Of a DNA stretch of 26,089 nt, positions 16,046-23,183 are shown in pieces. This DNA is from an uncultured Flavobacteriales bacterium. Its GTDB lineage: Bacteria > Bacteroidota > Bacteroidia > Flavobacteriales > Crocinitomicaceae. The notes under the pieces are model-generated. The model did not search any database and was not told the origin of the DNA. It saw only the letters and a list, made by a program, of their open reading frames with translations. Positions within the stretch are counted from its first letter, which is position 1, and each line of letters opens with the position of its first letter. Made by a program: the position numbers and the translations under genes. The stretch is from the NCBI GenBank assembly GCA_946479985.1, contig CAMLIF010000051.1, positions 1 through 26,089 on the forward strand, in the 5' to 3' direction.

Positions 16046-17626
16046 ATGAAAATACTTTCCGGGCTACTCTTTATTACCATCGTATTGTGTATTTCCAGTT
16101 GTGGGTCCGATATTCCACCTACAGATCCAGTTTTCGACGATAAAATTGCCATGCAGAAACGCCTGAAATTGGCTGTTGAGCAGGAATTGGTCGCTGAAAT
16201 GGGTTACGATGAAGCTTTCGTGAAACAGCTCGGATTTATTTACGAAAAACGCGGATACAAACCTATTTGGACAAATGATTCCACTTTTGAGAAAAAAGGT
16301 GAGAAATTTATTGGTTTGATTGAAAATGAAAATGCTATTGGTTTACCAAAAAAACGGCTGGACCGAAATAAAGAACAAAAGATTGCGCATGAATTGATAG
16401 TGAAAGAATTACAGTTAACAGCACAGTTCTCACAAATGATAAATGATCTGAAAGTGGGGATTATGGATACTTCCACCAACAAAATGCGCACAAAACTTCC
16501 CGGGGCCGATGAACTGGTATTACAACGCTTAAAAGAATTTGATACCGTTCAGAAATTCGGGACATGGCTTGCTTCTATGGGCCCTAATAATCCGTATTAC
16601 CGAAATATAGCAAAAGCGCTATTTAATCAGGTTTACAAGAAGGAGATTTCTGCCAAATCATTTAAAATACCAACAATTAAAGAAGATACACTTGCAGCGG
16701 AAAAACTATCAAAAGAAGCATTGGTAGAGAAAGGTTATCTTAAAAAAGATGCTCCGGAAGAAGATTTTGAAACAGCTTTGAAAACATTCCAGGTTGAGCA
16801 TGCTTTGAAAGATGATGCAGTTCTTGGAAAATACACGGTTGAACTATTGGGAGAAAGCCAGCAGCACCAGGTAGAACGCGCCGTTTTGTCGTTGGAAAGA
16901 TGGCGCTGGAGAAGTGCTTTCCCTGAGAAATATGTCTGGATCAATATTCCGGAATATAAACTCCGTTTTTACATTAATGATACGCTTTATTCCGAGCATA
17001 GGGTTGTTGTCGGAAAACCTGAAAACACAACTCCTCAGTTGACGTCTTCAATCAGAAGTATTATCGCGCTTCCTTTTTGGACACAACCGCAATCTATTGC
17101 ATCGAAAGAATTTTTACCTGCTCAGAAAGCAAACTCGAATTATGCCGCAAAGAATCATTATAAGGTTTATCGTGGCGGTGTAGAAGTTGATCCGCTGTCA
17201 ATTAACTGGAGAAAATACAAAGAAACCAATTTCCCGTTCAGAGTTACCCAGGATCCGGGCGATGACAATGCTCTTGGATTAATCAAATTTGAATTCAACA
17301 ACACCTACGGAGTGTATGTGCACGATACACCGTCGAAAAGTTTCTTCAACAGAGATGTCAGAGCCTATTCTCACGGCTGTGTGCGTTGTGATATGCCGGA
17401 TTCATTGGCGAGATATATTCTGTATCGCGACAAACGTCAGAAATTCATTCCGGATTCATTAGATTCAGTTGTAGCGCGTAAAGAACACATGATTATTCCT
17501 TTGCGGGAACCAATTACTGTTCAGATAGATTATATCACTGTTTCTACAACAACTCAGGGCAAACTTTGCTTTCACGCCGATGTTTACAAGCGCGATGAAG
17601 CATATTTGAAGTGGATGAAAGGCTGA
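16046..17626 (+). CDS. L,D-transpeptidase lipoprotein (YkuD domain, YcbB/LdtD-like)
   Basis: The product is 526 aa. The N-terminus is a lipoprotein signal with lipobox CISSC (Cys19), so it should be anchored in a membrane facing the periplasm. Residues ~35-200 form a helical region of the LdtD type, residues ~215-268 resemble a peptidoglycan-binding domain (LVEKGYLKKDAPEEDFETAL), and VERAVLSLERWRW (276-288) is the usual linker. The YkuD catalytic domain follows: VWINIPEYKLRFY, VGKPENTTPQL, LPFWTQPQSIASKE, YVHDTP with H426, and YSHGCVRCDMP with catalytic C445 (HGCVR motif). The order and spacing match E. coli YcbB (LdtD), which forms 3-3 cross-links in peptidoglycan. All key residues are present. 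It has its own likely promoter and is divergent from the rhomboid gene. Confidence 0.93.
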   Translation: MKILSGLLFITIVLCISSCGSDIPPTDPVFDDKIAMQKRLKLAVEQELVAEMGYDEAFVKQLGFIYEKRGYKPIWTNDSTFEKKGEKFIGLIENENAIGLPKKRLDRNKEQKIAHELIVKELQLTAQFSQMINDLKVGIMDTSTNKMRTKLPGADELVLQRLKEFDTVQKFGTWLASMGPNNPYYRNIAKALFNQVYKKEISAKSFKIPTIKEDTLAAEKLSKEALVEKGYLKKDAPEEDFETALKTFQVEHALKDDAVLGKYTVELLGESQQHQVERAVLSLERWRWRSAFPEKYVWINIPEYKLRFYINDTLYSEHRVVVGKPENTTPQLTSSIRSIIALPFWTQPQSIASKEFLPAQKANSNYAAKNHYKVYRGGVEVDPLSINWRKYKETNFPFRVTQDPGDDNALGLIKFEFNNTYGVYVHDTPSKSFFNRDVRAYSHGCVRCDMPDSLARYILYRDKRQKFIPDSLDSVVARKEHMIIPLREPITVQIDYITVSTTTQGKLCFHADVYKRDEAYLKWMKG

Positions 17627-17713
17627 TTTTGAATTGAATCCGCCAAAGGTGGAGAAAATTGAAAAGGTTGAGACTGTTTTATGGAAACGACTTTGTTTCG
17701 CCATCTTGGGTTC

Positions 17714-18283
17714 ATGAAATATTTAAATTCACTTCTATTCCTTCTTAATTTGAATGTCAGTTTTTCTCAGGATACACTGCGCAATCAGTTTACTCCAATG
17801 TATAGTGAATACTACGTGGTTCATGATGGAAATGCATTCGAGTACTATTTTCATCATTGCACTGGAACACATTACGGAAAAGGTCGAATTAAAAAGAATT
17901 TGCGGAGCTGGAAATTTGTTTTTGATTCCATTCAAACACCGACAACAACTTATGTCTGTTCATCCCAAAATCCGAGTGATAGTATTGACTTTGTTTTTAA
18001 GTACTTAGAAGATAGTTTAACCTATTACTCAGGATCCATTAAGGTTAATCAAATCGAACATTCACAAGGAGATTATACATTTTCCATTCACAAATCCGAT
18101 TTGAATTTCGACAGCATCCAGCTAGAAATGGATTACAAAACGAATCTTGACATTGTTGGATTAGACCGTACGTGTTCGGAAATCACTGTTTACAGTCCAG
18201 ATGGATGGCGCACCTATCAACATAGTGGTAACAATGTTTTAAAAAAGAAAAAAACTCTTTTTATATCGTTGAAAAGACTGTAG
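17714..18283 (+). CDS. Secreted protein of unknown function, 0-frame product; joins a -1 frame at a slippery A-run
   Basis: From the ATG at 17714 the product begins with a signal peptide (MKYLNSLLFLLNLNVSFSQ); an ATG at 17681 would only add 11 residues before it. The body has about 165 residues of strand-rich sequence, with aromatic patterns such as YYVVHDGNAFEYYFHH and GRIKKNLRSWKFVFDSI. I recognise no family. The frame ends at TAG 18281-18283, but the codons around 18241-18247 read TTA AAA AAG, which contains the heptamer A AAA AAG in frame. A -1 shift there continues for 35 codons to TAA at 18352-18354 with a coherent tail (FYIVEKTVDPNQKEPWKKG). The full product would be 213 aa. Either the gene is programmed to frameshift, or the A-tract carries a deletion or sequencing error. 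Confidence 0.65.
   Translation: MKYLNSLLFLLNLNVSFSQDTLRNQFTPMYSEYYVVHDGNAFEYYFHHCTGTHYGKGRIKKNLRSWKFVFDSIQTPTTTYVCSSQNPSDSIDFVFKYLEDSLTYYSGSIKVNQIEHSQGDYTFSIHKSDLNFDSIQLEMDYKTNLDIVGLDRTCSEITVYSPDGWRTYQHSGNNVLKKKKTLFISLKRL
18241..18247 (+). promoter_or_regulatory. A AAA AAG slippery heptamer, candidate -1 frameshift site
   Basis: The 0-frame codons are TTA AAA AAG, so bases 18241-18247 form A AAA AAG, the heptamer used for -1 frameshifting in E. coli dnaX and in several insertion sequences. The -1 frame has a stop at 18229-18231 and the 0 frame stops at 18281, so any shift must take place in this short interval. A further run of seven A follows at 18248-18254. I see no AGGAG-like stimulator upstream and no obvious stem directly downstream. 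Confidence 0.5.
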
Positions 18284-18354
18284 ATCCAAATCAGAAAGAA
18301 CCTTGGAAGAAAGGTGAAACACGAAAGCACAAACACCTCTATAAATTCGATTAA
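18248..18354 (+). CDS. C-terminal extension in -1 frame of the preceding gene
   Basis: Read from 18247 in the -1 frame the sequence gives EKNSFYIVEKTVDPNQKEPW followed by KKGETRKHKHLYKFD and a TAA at 18352-18354. It has no start codon of its own and its composition (balanced, with aromatic and basic residues and few rare-looking codons) looks like real coding sequence, unlike the Lys/Leu-rich 0-frame tail. I read it as the natural C-terminus of the 17714 gene, reached by frameshift or separated by a 1-nt deletion. Confidence 0.55.
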
Positions 18355-18410
18355 TCATTTTACTTAACTTCTAGATAGTTGATAATTCTGTCATTGATAA
18401 TTGATCGAAT

Positions 18411-18442
18411 TTGTAATTCGCCATTAGTAATTAGTAATTTTA
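18411..18442 (+). promoter_or_regulatory. Possible promoter for rpe
   Basis: TTG (18411-18413), 21 nt, then TAATTTTA (18435-18442), which differs from TAnnTTTG only at the last base. The ATG of rpe is 18 nt downstream at 18461. The gap 18355-18460 is AT-rich and full of TAATT-type simple sequence, so the match could be chance. Confidence 0.35.
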
Positions 18443-18460
18443 CCGGAAATTCTCAAAAAA

Positions 18461-19111
18461 ATGTCTGTAATAATTGCTCCCTCTATTCTATCATGCGATT
18501 TCGGTAACCTGGAACGCGATTTTGAACTGATCAATCAAAGTGAGGCCGATTGGTTTCATGTGGATGTGATGGACGGCGTTTTTGTACCGAACATCTCTTT
18601 TGGATTCCCTGTGATTTCGGCTTTAAAGAAAGTAGCTAAGAAAACAATCGATTGTCACATTATGATTGTGAATCCGGATCAATATATTGCAGATTTCGCA
18701 AAAGCCGGCGTTGACATTCTGACTGTTCATTACGAAGCTTGTACTCATTTGCACAGAACAATTGCTGCTATTAAAGAAGCTGGCATGAAAGCAGGTGTTG
18801 CTTTGAATCCACATACTCCGGTATCTGCCCTGGAAAACGTAATTGCCGATTTGGATCTGGTTTTGATTATGTCAGTAAATCCGGGATTCGGCGGACAGAA
18901 ATTCATTCACGGGGCAATTGACAAAGTACGTCAAACAAAACAATTGATCTCTGAAAAAGGATCTTCTGCAATCATTGAAGTGGATGGCGGCGTGAACCTG
19001 GAAACGGGCAAATTATTGGTTGAAGCAGGCGCACAAGCCTTGGTTGCAGGGAGCTTCGTGTTTGGAAGTGCTGATCCGAAAGCTACTATTTCTGCGTTGA
19101 AACAATTGTAA
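18461..19111 (+). CDS. rpe: Ribulose-phosphate 3-epimerase
   Basis: The product is 216 aa, the standard length, and is a complete TIM-barrel epimerase. It interconverts D-ribulose 5-phosphate and D-xylulose 5-phosphate in the pentose phosphate pathway, in the cytosol. The signature motifs are all present: APSILSCDFGNL (6-17), WFHVDVMDGVFVPNISFG (31-48) with metal ligands H33 and D35, CHIMI with H66, MSVNPGFGGQKFI (family-typical phosphate loop), and VDGGVN with the second catalytic Asp. It is followed with no gap by the DinB-like gene and then, 3 nt on, the GNAT gene, making a tight three-gene operon. Confidence 0.97.
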   Translation: MSVIIAPSILSCDFGNLERDFELINQSEADWFHVDVMDGVFVPNISFGFPVISALKKVAKKTIDCHIMIVNPDQYIADFAKAGVDILTVHYEACTHLHRTIAAIKEAGMKAGVALNPHTPVSALENVIADLDLVLIMSVNPGFGGQKFIHGAIDKVRQTKQLISEKGSSAIIEVDGGVNLETGKLLVEAGAQALVAGSFVFGSADPKATISALKQL

Positions 19112-19525
19112 ATGCTCGATTTCTTTCAACAGCGCTTTTCATACATTCACCAGTTGAATCTGAGCTGTATTTTTCATCTCACGAAGGATGATCAGGATAT
19201 TCCATGGGATTTGAAAGCTGTGATTTCGAAACTTATCAATGCGCAGCACATTGCAGTATGCGCTATTCTTGACCAGGAAATTGAATCTGATCTGGAAGAC
19301 GTACTTCCGGAACAATATTGGGAACAGCTGGAACGAGACAATCATCAGCAATGGCTCAATGTTTTCATGCAATATAACCAGGGAATTCAAACAAATAGTG
19401 AGTGGCTCGCTCCTCTTTTGTTCAAAGCGCTTCATGAAAACGCACAATATATCGGTCAGATAAAGTTGCTTTTGAAGCAAAACGAAATGGAGCTTTTTGA
19501 CGAAACACTTATCCAGGTTAGCTAA
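19112..19525 (+). CDS. DinB-like four-helix-bundle protein, degenerate
   Basis: The product is 137 aa, all-helical in pattern, with no signal peptide. The helix arrangement resembles the DinB/YfiT superfamily: an early helix (VISKLINAQHIAVCAILDQE), an acidic middle (QYWEQLERDNHQQWLNVFMQ) and a late helix (ENAQYIGQIKLLLKQNE) at the position of the family's 'HxxHxGQI'. The late helix lacks both His, so the usual metal site (three His) appears lost. The ATG directly follows the rpe stop. Function is unknown and the family call is tentative. Confidence 0.6.
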   Translation: MLDFFQQRFSYIHQLNLSCIFHLTKDDQDIPWDLKAVISKLINAQHIAVCAILDQEIESDLEDVLPEQYWEQLERDNHQQWLNVFMQYNQGIQTNSEWLAPLLFKALHENAQYIGQIKLLLKQNEMELFDETLIQVS

Positions 19526-19528
19526 ATT

Positions 19529-20038
19529 ATGTTGAATCTCCCTCCTTACAAAGTGTTTCCCGAATTGTTATCCGAACGCGTTTTACTTCGCGAATTGAAA
19601 TCAAGTGAATTGGAACAAGTTCTTGAAATCATGACGTACGACGGTAAGACCGTTAAAAACAGGAATGAAGGACAAATTGTTCAATCAAAGATAGATGTGA
19701 ATTATCTGGAAGGTGATGGAATTAATTGGGTGATCCAGGATTTGGATTCTAAAGAGCTGGTTGGCTTTATTGGCTACTATCGTGGATTCACTGCTGCTAT
19801 CGGTGAAATTGGGTTTATTCTGAAACCCGGATTCAGAGGGAAAGGATTTATGTCTGAAGCTATGCAACTGGCAATTTCATTCGGAATTGAAATAATAAAA
19901 CTCAACCAGGTTGATGCTTATACAAAACAGGAAAACAGAGAAGCTATTGCAGTGTTAACAAGAAATGGTTTTTCACCCGGCCATGAGAAACACACGGGAT
20001 ATTTGACTTTCGAATATAAAAGCTTAAATCATTTGTAG
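19529..20038 (+). CDS. GNAT-family N-acetyltransferase (RimJ/RimL-like)
   Basis: The product is 169 aa, a single GNAT domain of the Acetyltransf_3 type. The opening SERVLLRELKSSE is the usual beta1 start, WVIQDLDSKELVGFIGYYRG is the strand 2-4 region, and IGFILKPGFRGKGFMSEAMQ contains the acetyl-CoA pyrophosphate loop (RGKGFM, 103-108). VDAYTKQENREAIAVLTRNG is the canonical ending ('N..S..v.eK.GF'). Family members acetylate amino groups of ribosomal proteins, antibiotics or small metabolites; the target is unknown. It begins 3 nt after the DinB-like stop, and its last 10 bp overlap the end of the convergent YwqK-like gene. Confidence 0.9.
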   Translation: MLNLPPYKVFPELLSERVLLRELKSSELEQVLEIMTYDGKTVKNRNEGQIVQSKIDVNYLEGDGINWVIQDLDSKELVGFIGYYRGFTAAIGEIGFILKPGFRGKGFMSEAMQLAISFGIEIIKLNQVDAYTKQENREAIAVLTRNGFSPGHEKHTGYLTFEYKSLNHL

Positions 20039-20751
20039 CTTATCACGTAAGCCTTTTCTTTGTAGATTCTTGCAGAAACAAGTGAATACATTTCGTCCAA
20101 AATACATTCTTTTCCTTCAACCAGAACTCCGTCTTTAAAGTTCCCGGAAATAAATTTGGTATGACCGTAATCGACAATGAAAGTTCCGTTTTCTGTCAGG
20201 TACTCCTTGATTGACGGCACGGCAGAATCTACTTCATTGAACGAACTAAAAGTGGGTGGCACCTGAAAATAGGGCATTTCCGCAAGTGTGGAAGCTTCTA
20301 CTTTTGTAATTGACATTTCTTCATTGCCCAAACTATCATATTCCATTAGCTCAAGTAAAGCGCCCGTGCTGTCAAATCGTTTGAAATTTGCCTTCATTTT
20401 ACACTTACCTGCATAAGGCAATAGTGCCAACTGACCGTTACTATGATATTTATAACTATGAATAGAAACGCGCTCAGACTCCTTTGAAACAGGATCTATT
20501 TCATAAATGATAAGAGAAATTGCCTGGGTGCCTGTTTTGTTGTATCGAATCCATGGACCAATCTTTTGATTGTTCACATATTTTCCTTCTTCAGCGATGC
20601 TTGTCGGTTCAATTCCGAATTCAGGTACTTCTGAGCCTAAAATTTGCCAATCACCTTGTCTTAAACCAGTTGAGTCCGTGTAATTAATTTTATCCTCCTG
20701 ACCGAAAATTGCTGTAGTGAAAAGGACAAACGAAAGTAGTAGTGTTCTCAT
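20029..20751 (-). CDS. Secreted YwqK/MORN-like repeat protein
   Basis: The product is 240 aa and starts with a signal peptide (MRTLLLSFVLFTTAIFGQ). Repeats of the YwqK kind follow: YTDSTGLRQGDWQILG, EGKYVNNQKIGPWIRYNKTG and SYKYHSNGQLALLPYAGKCK, followed by FKRFDSTGALLELMEYDSLG. They share the 'G.W..Y...G....Y...G' pattern of the larger protein at 6292-7668. The C-terminal third (from about residue 160) does not show the repeat. Location is probably periplasmic or surface; role unknown. It overlaps the end of the GNAT gene tail to tail by 10 bp. Confidence 0.75.
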   Translation of the reverse strand: MRTLLLSFVLFTTAIFGQEDKINYTDSTGLRQGDWQILGSEVPEFGIEPTSIAEEGKYVNNQKIGPWIRYNKTGTQAISLIIYEIDPVSKESERVSIHSYKYHSNGQLALLPYAGKCKMKANFKRFDSTGALLELMEYDSLGNEEMSITKVEASTLAEMPYFQVPPTFSSFNEVDSAVPSIKEYLTENGTFIVDYGHTKFISGNFKDGVLVEGKECILDEMYSLVSARIYKEKAYVISYK

Positions 20752-20874
20752 TCTTGCGAAAATAGGTAGCTAATTTACACATAATCAGCTATAAACAAAG
20801 TTTTCAACAATCCTTTTTGTATGCGCACCTAATACATTTTCTATAAAATATCAATTAGTTTACCATCGAAAGCT

Positions 20875-20903
20875 TTGAAAACACTAAGAAATTACTACTT
20901 TTG
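20875..20903 (+). promoter_or_regulatory. Strong promoter of the SRP RNA gene
   Basis: TTG (20875-20877), 18 nt, then TACTTTTG (20896-20903), a perfect TAnnTTTG. The mature RNA begins about 5 nt downstream at the first G of the closing stem. This is the clearest promoter in the window. Confidence 0.85.
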
Positions 20904-20906
20904 CGG

Positions 20907-21007
20907 TGGGGTAAGTCTTTTACGACCAGCTCCCTCTTAATCCTCCAGGACGGGAACGTAGCAAAGGTATGAGGTTGTAGCGGTGCGATAAGAGTAGCTT
21001 ACCCCTC
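20907..21007 (+). ncRNA. ffs: Small signal recognition particle RNA (4.5S)
   Basis: The RNA is the scaffold of the signal recognition particle and binds Ffh to target membrane proteins. The conserved domain IV is complete: a GGAA tetraloop (20953-20956) closed by ACG and CGT, then the symmetric internal loop CAGG (20946-20949) opposite AGCA (20960-20963), the Ffh-binding site. The outer closing stem is GGGGTAAG (20908-20915) with CTTACCCC (20998-21005). Length is about 100 nt. A perfect promoter precedes it and a T7 run follows at 21008-21014. The ends are accurate to a few bases. Confidence 0.95.
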
Positions 21008-21014
21008 TTTTTTT
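20998..21014 (+). terminator. T-run after the SRP RNA closing stem
   Basis: The 3' arm of the closing stem (20998-21005) is followed by TC and seven T (21008-21014). The RNA's own terminal helix plus this T-run can act as an intrinsic terminator. A second T7 run lies at 21018-21024. Confidence 0.7.
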
Positions 21015-21151
21015 GACTTTTTTTCGGGTTCTGCTCTACTTTTAGCGGATTCCAGTCTTGAAACCTGGTTTTGTCTCAATGCGTTCAATTCTACTTTCTG
21101 CGGCTTAACTCATGAAAAAGCACTTTCTGTTTTTCATTCCGAAGGCGTAAT

Positions 21152-21167
21152 GTCCGCCGCGGCAGAC
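21152..21167. repeat. GC-rich imperfect palindrome in the gap between SRP RNA and helicase
   Basis: The central GCCGCGGC (21156-21163) is a perfect palindrome and the flanks GTC and GAC also pair, with one mismatch on each side. It stands out as the most GC-rich short run in an AT-rich gap (21010-21302) that shows no gene. Elements like this could be dispersed intergenic repeats, but only one copy is visible here. Confidence 0.4.
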
Positions 21168-21193
21168 CGACTATGTACCCTTATCCTAAAATC

Positions 21194-21230
21194 AAAAAAA
21201 AATCATCTTAACGATTTCGCTAAGATGATT
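21194..21230 (-). terminator. Intrinsic terminator of the helicase gene
   Basis: AATCATCTTA (21201-21210) and TAAGATGATT (21221-21230) form a perfect 10-bp stem around a 10-nt loop. Read on the minus strand it is followed by nine T (complement of the A-run 21194-21202). It lies about 75 nt beyond the helicase stop codon at 21303. On the plus strand no T-run follows the stem, so it is effective mainly for the minus transcript. Confidence 0.85.
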
Positions 21231-21302
21231 CCCGATAAAATATGTAGATATATGAAAAACGAATTTAGTTTCGTTCGTTCGCACTCTTTTTTCTTTCTAT
21301 AA

Positions 21303-22811
21303 TTAATCCTCAATAACCTTACGCAATTCCTGACGTAATTGACGGTTATATGTCTCCATTAAATACTTAAAGTAATTAGGAGTACTCTTCGCGATACATT
21401 TCGTGTAAAGCTTCAAACGATGTTCAATATGCTCCTGCAAAGCGTCCTGAATCTTCAGAGCCTCGTCAAATTCCGAAACTTTACGTACAATTCCTTCGCA
21501 GTGATTCTCCAAAGAAAGATCAACAGCTAATTTTCCTTTCTCGCCCTTATCTATACAATCGTAATAAACGTCGCGCATTGAAAACGATTCCAGAAATGCC
21601 GTATCAACCAATTGTTCCATGTGACGGGGAAATTCGAATTCAACCTCAAACTCCAGATCATCACCTTCACTCAAACGTGATTCCAGAAAACGATCAGGAA
21701 AACGGAATGCATCCTGCCAGTTGATATAATCCTGCCACAAACCAAATCGGCGAACGTTGTTCCCCAAATCAATTAAACGGAATTTATCTTTATTCGGCAA
21801 ACGACGTGAACCACGACCGATCATTTGATGGTAAAGTGTTAATGAACGCGTGGCGCGATTCAAAATGATCGTTTCAACAGTCGGCTCATCAAAACCGGTT
21901 GTAAGGATTCCTACTGAGGTTAAAATAGCATCAGGAGTCTCTTTAAACCATGAAAGAACATCTTTACGGTCTTTATCACTAAAAGTAGAATCCAGGTGTC
22001 GGATTTTAAACCCACGTTTCTTAAAAGTCTCTTCTACACGAAGGGATGTTTCAATTCCCGAATTAAAAATCAGCGTTTTTTGTCCTACAGCAACTTCTTC
22101 GTAAGCAAATAACAATTTCTCCTGCATGAAGTAGTTTCCGTAAACAACTTCAGAAGACGAAACAGTGAAATCACCGTTTGTTCCGATCTTCAATCCGTGC
22201 AGGTTAACGTCGTATGTAAAAGTTTCTGCATCAGCTAAATATCCTCCACCAATTAAAGAAAGAATACTTTCTCCAACAATGAGTTTGTTGTAATGATCGT
22301 TTAAAGGAAGTGATTTGTTTGAGCTTAAAGGAGTTGCGGTAACGCCAAGAATGTTCGCTCCTGAATAATATTGGAAAATTTTTCTAAAACTGTTGTAGTG
22401 TGCCTCATCGACAATTACCAGGCCTACTCCGTCAACAAAGTTCTCATCTTCCTGGAGACGATTATTTAAAGTCTCTACCATGGCGATATAACACCAGTGG
22501 TGATCTTCGTCTTTCAGATTCTTTACTTCCGAACTAATGATCTTATTTCCGATACCAATGGCAGAAAGCTGTTTGGATGTTTGTACGGAAAGCTCAATTC
22601 TATGAGTGAGAATAAGTACTTTCTTGTTATACTTCTCAATGAATTTCTTAGCTACTTCACTGAAAATAACTGTTTTTCCTCCACCAGTAGGCAGCTGAAA
22701 CAACAGGTTGAAATCGAAACCATTTTTATCGAGTTCATCGATAATAGTAGCAACAGTTTTCTCCTGAAATGGATATAATTTTTTTGCTTCAAAAAGTCCC
22801 GTATCGATCAT
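21303..22811 (-). CDS. SF2 DEAD/DEAH-box helicase
   Basis: The product is 502 aa from the ATG at 22811. The frame stays open upstream to a TTG at 22931, but a promoter lies at 22846-22876, downstream of that TTG, so the shorter form is right. Motifs in order: Q-like start LYPFQEKTV (12-20), Walker A PTGGGKT (41-47), VDEAH (134-138), GVTATPL (motif III region), LTSVGILTTGFDEP, and TLYHQMIGRGSRRLPNK (motif VI, with arginine fingers). This set fits the SSL2/UvrB-like branch of SF2 helicases (ResIII plus Helicase_C). A C-terminal ~130-residue region is acidic and strand/helix mixed with no recognised domain. No methylase or nuclease is adjacent. The role is probably DNA or RNA remodelling, not a restriction subunit. 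Confidence 0.87.
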   Translation of the reverse strand: MIDTGLFEAKKLYPFQEKTVATIIDELDKNGFDFNLLFQLPTGGGKTVIFSEVAKKFIEKYNKKVLILTHRIELSVQTSKQLSAIGIGNKIISSEVKNLKDEDHHWCYIAMVETLNNRLQEDENFVDGVGLVIVDEAHYNSFRKIFQYYSGANILGVTATPLSSNKSLPLNDHYNKLIVGESILSLIGGGYLADAETFTYDVNLHGLKIGTNGDFTVSSSEVVYGNYFMQEKLLFAYEEVAVGQKTLIFNSGIETSLRVEETFKKRGFKIRHLDSTFSDKDRKDVLSWFKETPDAILTSVGILTTGFDEPTVETIILNRATRSLTLYHQMIGRGSRRLPNKDKFRLIDLGNNVRRFGLWQDYINWQDAFRFPDRFLESRLSEGDDLEFEVEFEFPRHMEQLVDTAFLESFSMRDVYYDCIDKGEKGKLAVDLSLENHCEGIVRKVSEFDEALKIQDALQEHIEHRLKLYTKCIAKSTPNYFKYLMETYNRQLRQELRKVIED

Positions 22812-22845
22812 AGTTTTGTTTGCTCTGGTTGCAGATTTGCGGGTA

Positions 22846-22876
22846 CAAAAGTACTGTTCTTTTAATGATTTATCAA
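22846..22876 (-). promoter_or_regulatory. Promoter of the helicase gene
   Basis: On the minus strand TTG (22874-22876), 20 nt, then TACTTTTG (22846-22853), a perfect -7 element. Transcription would begin near 22840, leaving a leader of about 30 nt before the ATG at 22811. This decides the start codon of the helicase gene. Confidence 0.75.
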
Positions 22877-23057
22877 TAGGAAAGAAAAATAGCTTGAATG
22901 TTACACGGTTTATTTTAGTTTTTTTTGGCAATCAGCCTGTACCATTTACCGTTAGTACGAATTATTGATATTAAGAATCAGTTGTGGATACTGTTCACTC
23001 AATACCGGTTTTTTGTGGCAGGTTATTTGCATAACTTTCAGAAGTAAATTAAGCGTT

Positions 23058-23183
23058 ATGAAAACACTACAGAAACGTCAGAATGTCAGAAAGAAATCAG
23101 CTTTCGACAAAGCATTGGTACACTTGGGTGTGCACATGCAGGTTCAGGAGTGTCTTGCAGGTAAAAAGCAAGAGAAAGTTTGA
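23058..23183 (+). CDS. Small basic protein, 41 aa, unknown function
   Basis: The ATG at 23058 gives MKTLQKRQNVRKKSAFDKAL followed by VHLGVHMQVQECLAGKKQEKV. The product is Lys/Arg-rich with one Cys and no signal peptide or membrane segment. Upstream, TAACTTTC (23032-23039) is one base off TAnnTTTG and a TTG lies 16 nt before it, shorter than usual, so the promoter is weakly supported. The stop TGA is directly followed by the TCA that is the stop of the convergent beta-barrel gene. The call is moderate: the sequence looks protein-like but is short. Confidence 0.45.
   Translation: MKTLQKRQNVRKKSAFDKALVHLGVHMQVQECLAGKKQEKV

Noticed and set aside
17634..17655. Terminator after the L,D-transpeptidase gene (TCCGCC-AAA-GGTGGA)
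   Set aside because: The stem is only 6 bp with a wobble pair and no T-run follows.
22812..22931. N-terminal extension of the helicase from TTG at 22931
   Set aside because: A perfect promoter lies within this stretch (22846-22876), so the transcript starts after it; the ATG at 22811 is the start.
22981..22992. Single DnaA-box-like TGTGGATAC
   Set aside because: One near-match (8 of 9) in an AT-rich gap, no cluster and no dnaA or dnaN gene nearby, so it does not indicate an origin.
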